Shown here: positions 23,830 through 33,861 of the stretch, piece after piece
Layout of the letters: each line of letters begins with the position of its first letter
How positions within the stretch are numbered: the first letter of the stretch is position 1
DNA from: Acheta domesticus
Taxonomy: Eukaryota > Arthropoda > Insecta > Orthoptera > Gryllidae
Length of the DNA: 64,000 nt
Reading direction: 5' to 3'
NCBI GenBank assembly: GCA_031308135.1
Contig: JAHLJT010004567.1
Span: forward strand, 30,911,602-30,975,601
Notes under the pieces: model-generated
The model's input: the letters and a program-made list of their open reading frames with translations, nothing else
The model's database searches: none
What the model was told of the DNA's origin: nothing
Position numbers and translations under genes: made by a program

Positions 23830-24547
23830 AGCTCTGCCGCGCCGCCTCCGCGCTCGGAGCTCCGCCTGGAGCCCCAAAGGAACGCTTACCTGGCAGGAAT
23901 ATTCTAGCACCTTGCAGGTGCGCTGCGAAATCGATAGTTTCTGATTCACTGCCCGCGTGATATCCTCCAAATGCCCTTCTTCAGCGTGAGGTTTTTTCAC
24001 CGCATGGATACGCAATACGGATTATAATCATTTAGAATTAGAACTTTGTGCCGAGGAAGGAAGTTATTTTTTGTACTGGTACTGAGAATTGTCCGTGATG
24101 TAATACTAAAATAATGTGAAAGAAGCAAGTCGATCAAGTTTTTTTTTTTCGGATTTTGGGACATACTGATTTCAAAAGTTAGATTTTTTTATTAATAATT
24201 TCCTTCGTTGCTGCTTCGTTGCTTCCTTCGTTGGTACAAGAATTAAAATTTTAATTTGCTGAGGTACTAGGGCTCTTAAAAGGAAATTAAAGAATACATA
24301 AAAATTCGGACCCTAGTTACCTTGCAGTCATATATTCCCTCTCACATTACCTCTTCCTTTTGTCAATTCATTTTTACTTACTGTTGTATCTCGAAATTTA
24401 CTTATGACGGGAACCAAAACAACGCTGTTTGTTGTCGTATAATATATAATCTATTGTGAACTCATTTTCGATGTGCTATCACGTTTCCAGTTGATTGGTT
24501 TTCGCAAAGTTCTGAACTCTTCCCTTTGGGAAATTATAGTTTCATCA

Positions 24548-24575
24548 AGATAGCGCATCAGTGGATGCGCTATCT
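24548..24575. repeat. Perfect 12-bp stem with AGTG tetraloop
   Basis: AGATAGCGCATC, AGTG, GATGCGCTATCT. The two arms are exact reverse complements, which is longer than expected for most chance hairpins. No promoter or mature small-RNA context is identifiable, and no flanking inverted repeats of a MITE were found. Confidence 0.6.
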
Positions 24576-25357
24576 ACTCGCCGAGTCATTTTAGATGCTA
24601 CATGGATGCTTGAAAATCAATAACCAACTTGTCACTGTCTCGTGTCCCACACCGTCCTTTGTGATCTGGTAAGATGTTTTACACGTACCGAACTTCTACC
24701 TTCCCTGCAAAAGTTATCGCGTTGCCGCTCTCGCACCCGCTTGCCGCCCACTCGCAGGATAACTTTCCACTTGTTTCTTCGACGCTACGCGACGCGGAGA
24801 AGCAGAGCAACTTTCGAATTCAGCGCGCAACTTAGGGCTCCGTCGCGTCGTAAACTTTCTGCCACTTGCTCCTCCTTCCCGGGCAGCCTGGGCGATTAAG
24901 CCGCTCCTGTGCTATCTGCAGGAGCCGTACTCTCGGGGCCTTGGCCTGCATCAGTCGCAGCCGGGTCAGTGATACGATTATCAAATGATGTGGGGGTAAT
25001 ACTTTCGGCGTTTAAAGTGAATTAACGATGACCGCGTCCTAGTGCATTAGTACGGAGGCAAGGCTAAATATTGCAGTAAATCCTGGTTGCTTATTCCAGT
25101 AAACGCGGAGCATGCTCAGTATGTAGATGCAAAAGCATATTTTATTAAGTATCATACATCTTTATAAATAAGTTATGTCCATACGAAATTTATTGTTTAA
25201 AGCTGTTGCGAGCTATTATCACCTTACATTATACGAGTATATATTGCATAATTTGCATTATTCCTACATCTGTATAGCAGCCGAATATATTGTTTCGTTT
25301 GAAATTTCAGTTTTGTTTTCAACATAAAAGTAGTAGTTGTGATTTACAATAAATTCA

Positions 25358-25776
25358 TCATAGAGTCGGCTGAGATGGCTTGGGGAAACCACTTGCCACT
25401 TGCTTCGGCATATCAAAACCGAGAGGTTTGAGTTCCATTGGTGGAGGATTTTCGATATTAGCCATATAGCTGTTTCGAAGTCAGCCCATAGGGAGGAGAA
25501 TTCTCGCGACCAGCTGCTCTGATCGGCAGTTTTCGTTTTTTTTTCTCCGGGTATCATACCAGACGAATGACGAAACAATACCTTAACAAACCGAACACGG
25601 ACAGCACGCGATCTTTCCTTCCTCATCCTTTTTCCAACCTCTCATCTCGGAAACCCACACATACGCTTACATGCACTACATCACCATACATGCCAAGAGC
25701 TTAGAGCTTGTTCCGGCTGGGGGAGAAGCCGCACTGGCAGAGATACCTGAAGGCGGAACCACCTACGTGCCTATAC
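25358..25776 (+). mobile_element. SINE copy C, left part (split by a DNA element)
   Basis: Starts with a degraded tRNA-like head (CTGAGATGGCTTGGGG; B-box-like GAGGTTTGAGTTCC) and follows the family body: GAGGAGAATTCTCGCG, CAGCTGCTCTGATCGGCAG, CAGACGAATGACG, ACAGCACGCGATCTTTCC and AGCTTAGAGCTTGTTCCGGC. The family sequence then stops and the TIR element at 25777 begins; the tail resumes at 26490. Confidence 0.75.
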
Positions 25777-26489
25777 GCTCAAGTACACGAGGCTAGTTTA
25801 CAAGCTAACAAGCCGGCTTGTAAAAAGCCGGCGAGACGGCGAGTACGCTAGAAGTCGAGTACACACAAAATTTCCCACTTGCTCACTAGCCAACTAGCTA
25901 GCATGTGGAAACCACGTGTTGTCGTCTGCTGTTGTTATAAGGTTAGGTTGTTGTGAACATTTGCTAAACTTGGTGGTTTCCCTAGTGTCCTACCCAGATC
26001 CTGTTGTGAAAATGAAATGAACACGAGTAATATTTCATTGTTTTTACAAGTATACTAACAATTTCCACTTTGTGGAATACTAAAGATAATCAGTACATCT
26101 TCCATCATAATCAGCACGTCTTCCTATCCACGGTTTCACCCACACGTTTTCTCTTACGCACTTTCCGTTTCGCGTTTTGTCGTCTAATTAACTCGTTTTT
26201 AATCACAATAGCTACAACTGCAACTCCCGCTAGAACCAGCTCGTACAGCTTCTTCAAGACCAATGCTACTAGCAACGTGTGCACAAGCTACTGTGAGTAC
26301 ACGTGGCTCGTTTACAAGCTAGCTCACTCAAAAGCCGGCGAGTTGTAAAGTCGCTGGCGGTTCAACTTTTTCCAAAGCATTTTTACAAGCAGCTAACGGA
26401 GCGAGTGCATCGAGTACACTGGACTGGTTTACCAGCTGCTTGTGAAAAATCCGACTTGTAGCTTGTAAACTCGCCTCGTGTACTTGAGC
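25777..26489. mobile_element. DNA element with long terminal inverted repeats, ~713 bp
   Basis: Left end GCTCAAGTACACGAGGCT and AGTTTACAAGCT; the reverse complement of the right end is GCTCAAGTACACGAGGCG and AGTTTACAAGCT. Inverted similarity continues inward for tens of bases (CAAGCCGGCTTG against CAAGTCGGATTT). The interior has no transposase, so it is non-autonomous. It interrupts a SINE. I cannot assign a target-site duplication because both junctions lie in diverged SINE sequence. Confidence 0.8.
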
Positions 26490-26600
26490 TTTTAGTGAAG
26501 ACGGCGCTAAATCTCACGTTCTACCGGGGAGGACACCGCCACTCTCGAGATACGATATCCAAACATTTATGGGATTTAAGACCCTAGCAGAAAGGCGGGG
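26490..26600 (+). mobile_element. SINE copy C, right part
   Basis: GACGGCGCTAAATCTCACGT followed by GGGGAGGACACCGCC and TTATGGGATTTAAGACCCTAGCAG corresponds to the tail of the other copies (GGTCTGCGCCGGATCTTACC, AGGGAAGATCATCGCC, ACGAGGCTAATGACCTTAGC). Together with 25358-25776 it makes one SINE broken by the TIR element. Confidence 0.6.
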
Positions 26601-27392
26601 CCGTAAAATAGATTAGATATTAATATATAGTACGTCCATTCTGTATTTTCAACTCCAACTTATTTTGTTTCCATTGTCTTAACAAATGGCGGATGTTACA
26701 ATTATTGATGGACGCCGGCCGTTAAGAGGAGCTTGTCATCCCTATGTCTGTGTCGTAACGTTGATAAAACATTACAATATTATAAAAAGGAAATTATTGC
26801 AAGAGTTTCCACTATGTTCTGTCTTCATATCGTAACGTCGTATTACTTTTCGCGATTGGTTGTTAAACTCGGTCTAACAACTTCGTTTCATAAGTCCCCA
26901 ACATCGCATTGTAATAAAATGTCTTACAATACATATGTCATAAATAACTATTTATGGGTTTGCAAATATAATCGGATTGAATTATCTTGACAAGTCGCAT
27001 TGGATAATGTAAAGTACATCACACTAAAAAAACAGGCTTGAGTCAACCACTGGGAAGAGGAGAGTTGATTCAGAACAATCCTCACAGTTCGCTTTGAGTA
27101 CGCTGAAGAATTTCCGCGGAACCATTTTGGAACACTTGCTTCGGACAAGAAGCCCAGCGGACACGTGCAGAAGCCGCTCGCAATGAAGTAACCACCAAAA
27201 TGGTCGCTCGGAAGCGGTTTTTTTCGAACCATTTCATCAGCGGGACAATTAGTTTGGAAACACGACCACGTCTTCGAAATAAGACCTCTAAACGGGCGAA
27301 CGTGACCCGCGAGGCTGTCGTGGCTTTTTCCACCTGCGCCGCCGCCGCCGCCGCCAGGCCGATTCGGAGCGCTTGCAGCAGCAGCACGCGCG
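26601..27392. other. Unannotated; GC rises after 27290
   Basis: AT-rich to about 27050. A 149-codon minus-strand frame (26948-27397) ends in a CCG-rich alanine/glycine tract and is not recognisable. (GCC)n is present at about 27336-27355. Confidence 0.35.
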
Positions 27393-27465
27393 GACAATTT
27401 GGCCGCCGCTACACGAGCGCCGCGACCCGGCCCCGCGGGCGAGGCCGCTGCGTGGGAGACGTCCT
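27393..27465 (+). repeat. 73-bp direct repeat, left copy
   Basis: Begins GACAATTTGGCCGCCGCT and ends CTGCGTGGGAGACGTCCT. An equally long partner lies at 27676-27748 (begins GACAATTTTGCCGCCGCT, same end). They bracket the truncated MITE copy 2. Internal bases of the GC-rich middle differ between the copies. Confidence 0.8.
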
Positions 27466-27466
27466 A

Positions 27467-27675
27467 AAGCAGTATCGTCAAGGTCGATGCCACGACCGGG
27501 AGTCCCTGGCACGAGTGCCACGCCGAAATCGCCCCTCCACTTACTTCATCACCTCGCCACCAGAGACAACGCTATCCCTATTGTAAAACGGCAGGGTTAC
27601 CAATAGTTTCCTTTCCCGATGCTAGTTGCGCAGAGAAGCTCGTGACATGCTACGGTGCCACTGCCACCAGTAGAA
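27467..27675. mobile_element. TTAA-type MITE, copy 2 (right end missing)
   Basis: Aligned with copy 1 (7043-7268) along its length: GATGCCACGACCGGGAGTCC, GGCACGAGTGCCACG, CGAAATCGCCCCTCCA, GAGACAACGCTATCCCTA, TAGTTGCGCAGAGAAGCTCG and CATGCTACGGTGCCAC. The left end is AAGCAGTATCGTCAAGG with CTAA instead of TTAA before it. The right inverted end found in copy 1 is absent: at AGTAGAAGAC the sequence switches into the second 73-bp direct repeat. Confidence 0.8.
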
Positions 27676-27748
27676 GACAATTTTGCCGCCGCTACACGAG
27701 CGCGCGGGGCCGCTATGGTCGCGCAGGCCGCTGCGTGGGAGACGTCCT
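27676..27748 (+). repeat. 73-bp direct repeat, right copy
   Basis: Partner of 27393-27465 with the same length and ends. Its junction with the MITE replaces the MITE's right terminus, which argues for a tandem duplication after insertion and not for a target-site duplication. Confidence 0.8.
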
Positions 27749-27820
27749 TTAGGACGGCTTAAGGGCGGGAACATTCGATTTCAAAATTGTATACTCCATG
27801 GAAAAAAAAGTAACAGAAGT

Positions 27821-27927
27821 AAATCAGCTGTTCACGGTTTCATTCAATCGGGAGCTTGTCGCTACAGTGACGCCAGTATAGTAACGTTCGAAGCTCCCTA
27901 TTGGATGGAACCGTCAACAGCTGATTT
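27821..27927. mobile_element. Palindromic MITE core, ~107 bp
   Basis: Arms AAATCAGCTGTTCACGGT and, as reverse complement of the right side, AAATCAGCTGTTGACGGT. Both continue with CATCCAAT(C/A)GGGAGCTT-type sequence, so almost the whole element is one inverted repeat. The centre (CGCTACAGTGACG and TAACGTT) also occurs in the element at 58699-58861. Without clear outer ends the exact borders are uncertain. Confidence 0.7.
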
Positions 27928-28139
27928 TCTTCAAACGCACGTCTAAACAAATCCAAATGTAATGAGCATTTAGTGTACTTGCGCGCCTACCCCACAGCCC
28001 CGGCATTGCGCTCACGAAGCAGAGCGATGTCAGCCTGAGTCGACTGTTACGAACTCGCATGATTCCGCTCAGACTACAGGTATTTCCAAAATCCGAGACA
28101 GAATATTTACCTTAAGCCCTATCGGCCATTTTATTCTCC

Positions 28140-28675
28140 TGACCTCCGTAGGTGGCTCAGAGTTGGTGGCTCAATTGATGTCACTGTAGTGTCGCTGACA
28201 GGGAGGTCCAAGTCCCGACGGTTGCAGGATTTTCGACATCAGCTACATAGCTAGGCCGAATTCAGCCTCTGTGAGGAGGAGAGTTCTAGCGGCCGGCTTC
28301 TCTTATCGGTAGTTGTCCGTGGTTTCTCCGATCAACACCAGGCGAATGCCAGAGCAGTACTGTAACAAACGACCAGGAACCCCGCGCGATCTTTCCTTCT
28401 CTTCCTTGTCCTTTACTCACCCCTTCTTACAAACACACGTACATGGACTACATTTTCACACTTGTGCAGAGACCAATCGGGGGCTTAAATCTTGTCCAGC
28501 CTGGGGCGGTGCCCCCCTGGTGGGAAATATCTGGTCGTGGAAGAACCCCGCCGCCCGACGGGTAGGTCTGCGCCGGATCTTACCATCCAGCGAGGGAAGA
28601 TCATCGCCACCTCCTGCGATGAAGACATGCACTACATTTACGAGGCTAATGACCTTAGCAGTTGATCTCTAAGCA
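28140..28675 (+). mobile_element. SINE copy D, most complete member (~535 bp)
   Basis: The head is tRNA-like: an A-box-type TGGCTCAGAGTTGG at 28153-28166 and a B-box-type GGTCCAAGTCC at 28205-28215, the spacing of an internal RNA polymerase III promoter. The body follows with GTGGTTTCTCCGATCAACAC and GGCGAATGCC (28341-28350), a pyrimidine-rich CTTTCCTTCTCTTCCTTG part, CAGCCTGGGGCGGTGCCCC and a tail ending near CTTAGCAGTTGATC. There is no coding capacity; mobilisation would depend on a non-LTR enzyme supplied in trans. Other copies here: 2926, 4385, 25358+26490, 34716, 43911, 48330, 59585+61618. Confidence 0.8.
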
Positions 28676-30836
28676 GCCCTGAATCACAATCAAATTCATG
28701 TGCTGCACAATGCCCAGAGAGTTTCACCTTCTTTCTGTGCTTTTAAATAAAATTCCGAAGCCCCATCCACTCAAAACCAAGGTATGCTACAGCTTCTCAA
28801 AAGAGGAGTTACGAAAATGTTTGCGCGACTAGACGACAATGTGCATATACCCATGCTCTTCAGAAGCATTTCCTTCAACAGCACTCCGTCATCCAGAGAA
28901 CCTTACCTCTCTGCCTCTCTATGTCTCTCTCTCTCTCTAGGAACTTTTAAATACACAAATCGTATACTTCTTACGCCTTCTACTGAAATATCTTAACGGT
29001 TTTGGCTATATAACACCAAGATTAAAGGTAACGTTCGCGCTACGCGCTGGTGTTGAACAAAAAATCGCTATTTTTTTTTTTTCAGTTGTACATTTGTTTA
29101 TGTGACAACGTTTTTTCGCTTTAAGTTTTGAGGTTTCCGAGCTTGTTCCATTTCTTGTTCTGTGTAGCTTACAATGCAATTTTATTCAGATTCGTTGCTT
29201 AATGCTGAAGAACTCGTGAGCATAATAATTTTATTCCTTTATGTTGTGCAACAACGTATAAAAATATTTCCACAAAATGTACTCACTTCAATGCGCGGCA
29301 TTACTTCCATACTTTTATGTGGCTGTTGTATCCAAACTTTGTAAGTTTCTAAAGTCGCTGTAGAAGAAATTTAATAAGTGAATTGTTTCTAAACTTTGCC
29401 ACGAACTACTTCCTACAACGCAAAACTGGGTCGAAAAAATTCCATTGCTCTGAAAACGCAGTTCTAATAACGGCACATTCCACAGGAGAGAATACAAAGA
29501 CTTGTTTAGAGAGACTGCAAAAAAGAAATTAGAAAACTTGCGCAGCTATGAATACTCCGGTGGAATTTTAATAAACAGGGGCGGGATGACTTCATTTCCC
29601 GCAGCTTGTGGATATTTTCTACGCGATGCTTAGAATGACTTAGCAACTAGTGCAAACTTCAAGAAAATAAAGGCAAATTGCTTGGAAGCAAAACTCATTG
29701 AGCACTGAATAGTTCTTAATTCTGTAGCTTTAGTTTTTATACAACAATATTAAAACTGCGACGGAAATTTTGAGGCAGAGGATTTGCTGATCTTTAGTTT
29801 GGGCGATGGAAATCCTCGTATTTTTCCTTCTGCCGAGAAATTGTCGCTGTGAGAATGACAGTTAAAATAATTTCTACAATATCGTTTTTTTAGCTGCAAA
29901 ATTAATTCCAACAATAAATATGATTCAGAAAATTGGTGACGGTAAAGTGAACACTTTCATTTGTGAATTCGTTATTATGAGATCATACTCAGCGCTTCGA
30001 TCTATTAGTGCATTTCGTGCGCAGTTCCCGTGAAAAGTGAAATAAAATGTGAGATTGCTTGGACATACTATATATTTAGCAAGATTTCATTTTCTGATGC
30101 ATGTAGAATGCAGAAGATTTCATAATGCATTAATTTTCCATTGAATTTGAGAGAACTGCAGTTTACACATTACTTATGTTAAATATTCAACTGACAGGCT
30201 TCGATGAACAAGCGATCTGAGTATCAGCATCAGGTTGTCAGAGGGTAGAGCGAGTTCTAGATTCGTAGACGAGGGATTGAATTTCAGGAATTATAGAAAT
30301 GATCTCTTTAAATGAAAATTAAATCTGTCTAATGTGAGATAATAGAAATCAGGGAAAACTAACAAATAACAATTAATCTATTTGTTAGTTAAGCAAATAC
30401 AATATTGAGTAATAAAGAAGTTGCTCCTGGTTGTGTTTAAGACGTATGAAAGTTTCAATGAGTGATCCAAGCACTTCGCACTTAACATGCCGTGGATACG
30501 ACACTAATTATTGCATGGCTGATTTTACGAGTTATTTATCTAGTAAATGATGAACACTATTCTTTCATCAGTAACAGTTCATTAAAGATTTAGCTAAATG
30601 AAGTTATTGATAAATATACGCTTCTTGCATCTTCAAGAAAAATACTTAGAAACTAGAAGAGTGGGTTGTACTTATGGCAGTTCAACAAATCGGTGTATTT
30701 TTGAACGTAATTCTTTTCGACATGATTTGCTTCCGAAAGAGCAGCCTTACGTGCGGGACAGCACGTAATTTGTCTTGTAGAGAGGCCGGAATAAAGCTGA
30801 TAGCCGACCGGATGGGGATGGGAAAGTATGAGTAAC
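28676..30836. other. AT-rich stretch without a recognised gene
   Basis: Only short low-value open frames. A small (CT)n run lies near 28918-28938. No transposon ends seen. Confidence 0.35.
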
Positions 30837-31330
30837 GGCGGGGGGGGGGGGCGAGGCGCAGGCGGCGTCGGTAGGGTGAGACCAACCGCGGTTACGGTGA
30901 TTGTGGTGGCGATGGATGTGGATGTGGAGGTGGTGGTGACAGTGACAGCGGCAGCGGCGACAACAGTTATGGTGGTGATGCGGTTGGCGGTGGTGGTAGT
31001 GATGATGGTGGCGGTGGAGGTCACGGTGGCGGCGGTGGCGGTGGCAGTGGCATTGGCGGCGGTGGCAGTAGTGGCAGACGCGTAGGGAGTGGTGGCAGCG
31101 ATGGCAGCGGTGGCAACGGTGGCAGCGGTGGGAGTGGTGGCTGTGGTGGCAGCGGTGGGAGTGATGGCGGTGGTGGCAGCGGTGGCAGCTGTGGCAGTGG
31201 TTGCAGCTGTGGCAGCGGTAGCGGTGGTGGTGGTGGCAGCAGTGGGAGTGTTGGCGACGGTGGCGGCGGTGGCGGCATGGCGGTGGCAGCGTGGTGGTGG
31301 CCGGCGGCGGTTAGGCGAAGGCGCAGACGG
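30837..31330. repeat. (GGTGGC)n/(GGTGRC)n imperfect trinucleotide/hexanucleotide block
   Basis: A G-run at 30839-30850 leads into about 400 bp of GGT, GGC, GTG and ATG triplets, densest at 31020-31290. Because the period is a multiple of three, one minus frame is open for 301 codons (30653-31558) as alternating Ala/Thr, and + frames give Val/Ala or Gly runs. These are repeat translations. Confidence 0.85.
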
Positions 31331-31560
31331 AGACGAGCCGGGGCGAGGGCGGGGGCCGGGCGGGGCCGGAGGCGAGGCGGGGGCGGCGATCAAGCGGCGC
31401 CCGTCGCGCCGTCGCATATCGACCGGGTGCTCGGCGCCGTCGGTCCGCGCCCGCCGGCGCCGCTGCCCCTCCGGCCGCCTGGCCTCTGCGCAGCGCTCCC
31501 CTGCCCCCGCCCCGTGTCCTACAAGCGGGGCCCCATTCAAAAGGGAGGAACGCCTCACCT
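31331..31560. other. CpG-rich tail of the GGTGGC block
   Basis: Non-repetitive GC-rich DNA with many CpG. Could be a CpG island of which the repeat block is part. Confidence 0.4.
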
Positions 31561-33469
31561 GAGTCGACCAACGTCTTCATACGTTGTAGGTACTTGGAAT
31601 TCTCGAATCGGAAAGCACTAAACGACTTGCTAAAACTCATGGTTTGTAATTTCCCTGACGGTAGGAACTAGTCAGAACGCCATCTAAGCCCCCCCCCCCC
31701 CCATTTACAAACGGGAAGTGAAATCAGTGTAGGCGGAAAGCACGTCCATATTACATTTCATTGGTTGGGTGTAGCAACAGATTGAAATTCGGGGAAGACT
31801 TAGCCAATGTCCGTGTCCAAGTATTCAAAGTCGGTTACACTCTTTAATATAAATGACGTGTACGCGCAAAGGGGGAGGCGGTGTAATGTATTTCGTGGTG
31901 CAGTGTGCCTCGCATACTGCCTGGCCTGCTAAAATGACTTATTCTACGCTACTGCTTAATGGTAAAAATAATATGAAATATTTGCTTTCCTCTAGAACTG
32001 CTGCTTATTTTCGTTCTTCTGTTTTCTGTTGTTCTTCTTCTTTCATTCATTTTATCAAACGGTAAAAGTTAGTAAATGACATCTAAGGAAGAAAACATTT
32101 ACATTTTTTGACGAAATGACGAATTTTGACTGAAAAATGTAAATTTAATCCAAGCACACGCTCTGGTATGGCATAATTTCAAATGGAGCCTCAAAAGAAG
32201 AATGGAAGACGTGTTTGTTTTGGACTCGTATTATTGGATGAATATGCTTCTTACCAGTGCCCTTCCTCAGGAAAAAAGCTGTTGAACACAACCAACCTAA
32301 ATGGTTTTCCAGTGAGTAACACGCACCCTGCTGAAGCACAGACAATGAAACACTCTCATATAGCAGTGAAGAAATATTTTTCAATATTTTAATTATAACA
32401 ATTTTGACCAGTACATAATATAATGTATTATACACCGATACACAATACAGAAGTTATTTACACGCCAAGAATATCAGAATATCGCTATTTCTTAACGCTA
32501 CCCGTGAAAAGCAAATATTTAATGGAGGTCGGCCTCTTCCTCGGAACCTTGCATTAGCACGACTTCAGATGTGACGTCAACATTGATGCACTGAATACAA
32601 GAATTCATTAATTACGTACAGTGTAGGTGGAATAACATCATCAAATAGTTTCATTTTTCAATCAAAATCAAAACTTTCAGTATTTTTGGATTTTTACCGA
32701 TTTCATGGCCACGTAACGAAGCCACTGTCACATGGCCGGAGGCGACATAGTTTTCTTTCCGTTTCTGCGTGCATTGGAGATTATTAATATAGATATTATA
32801 TTTTTTGTATTCTGCACCTCTAGAAAATGAAATACGACTAATCTTGAGTGCCGTGTAGTCCTAGTTATGGTGGCATATCGTGTAGTTAAAACCGCGAAAA
32901 GATCAATTTGTTATGATTAAGAGCACTTTTTGAGTTTATAAAGTTAACTATTAATAATTTCAAGTAACGTAGTAATGTTGAAATAAAACTGAAAACAACA
33001 GTTGTGACGTAATTATATAATATTAGTTTTCAGTAACGTTTTCTGTTAATATCTCTTAGTTTTATAAATCTCAATTGTGTCGGCTTCGTTTTCTTTTTAG
33101 ATGGTTGCATAATATGAGCGTTACATAGCAGAGGTTATATGTTGTTGGGCGATAGTGTATCGTCTTTACCAACATATTGCTTTCTTTTTTCTGTTTACAA
33201 TGTATTTGCCGTCATTTTCAAGTGAGTTTCACAAACGGATTGTTTTATCTTCTTCCCAAAGTCAGATGTGAAATTAATTGCTAAATCTCCGAAGACAGTT
33301 CATCAATAAAAGTAGGACGTTGATAAAAACAAAAATCTGCCTAGTTTCATAATATTTCCATTCACCATCAAAACACTCACGTCATTTTCGTTAAAGGAAG
33401 CTTTCTTGTAGCTTCCTTTGAATTTCTAATCCGGACTTTCTATTCGTAACTGGATAGAATCGCATCTAG
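31561..33469. other. AT-rich stretch with a poly-C run and a hairpin
   Basis: A pure run of 14 C lies at 31689-31702. 32180-32400 shares phrases with 13760-13980 and is probably a diverged dispersed repeat; its short frames on both strands are not recognisable. A perfect 10-bp inverted repeat (AAAGGAAGCT, seven bases, AGCTTCCTTT) lies at 33393-33419. Confidence 0.4.
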
Positions 33470-33850
33470 CGCCGCTGCTTTCGCGGCCGCGTCACGGCGA
33501 GCGGCTGCTGTCGCCGCCGCGACCGGAAGCCGAGCGTCGCGCATCCAGCCTCCGCCGCCTCCGGTTCAAAGAAACCGCTGCGAACCGGTTGCCTAGCCGC
33601 CCTAGCGCGGCGGCGCGGCGCGGCGCGGCGCGGCGCGGCGCGGCGCGGCGTGGCGTGGCGTGGCGTGGCGTGGCGTGGCGTGGCCTGGCGTGGCGTGGGC
33701 GTGGCGTGGCGTGGCGTGGCGTGGCGTGGCTTGGCGTGGCGTGGCGTGGCGGGACGTGGCGGAGCGTGGCGTGGCGGGGCGTGGCGGGGCGGGGGGCAGG
33801 CCCCACGGTGCAGGGCGCCGCGGGGCGGGGCGAGGAGGTGGTGGGGTTCA
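33470..33850. repeat. CpG-rich patch with pentanucleotide block GGCGC then GGCGT
   Basis: From about 33607 to 33650 the unit is GGCGC; from 33650 to about 33790 it changes abruptly to GGCGT, with rare GGCCT, GGCTT and GGGAC variants. The pentamer period leaves many overlapping frames open on both strands (Ala-Trp-Arg-Gly or Pro-Arg-His-Ala runs), which are not proteins. Confidence 0.9.
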
Positions 33851-33861
33851 GCGTGCAGTGG

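Larger units (their letters stand above)
22936..25357. other. Mostly AT-rich stretch with two small features
   Basis: Contains a (CCA)n tract (23772-23829, opposite strand polyglycine) and a perfect hairpin (24548-24575), listed separately. 24640-24960 is GC-richer with an 85-codon frame that is not recognisable. Nothing else seen. Confidence 0.35.

Noticed and set aside
25939..25951. GGTTAGGTTG considered as interstitial insect telomere repeat (TTAGG)n
   Set aside because: Only about two units inside a TIR element; far too short.
30653..31558. 301-codon minus-strand frame, Ala/Thr-rich
   Set aside because: Translation of the GGTGGC triplet array; other frames of the same region are equally open.
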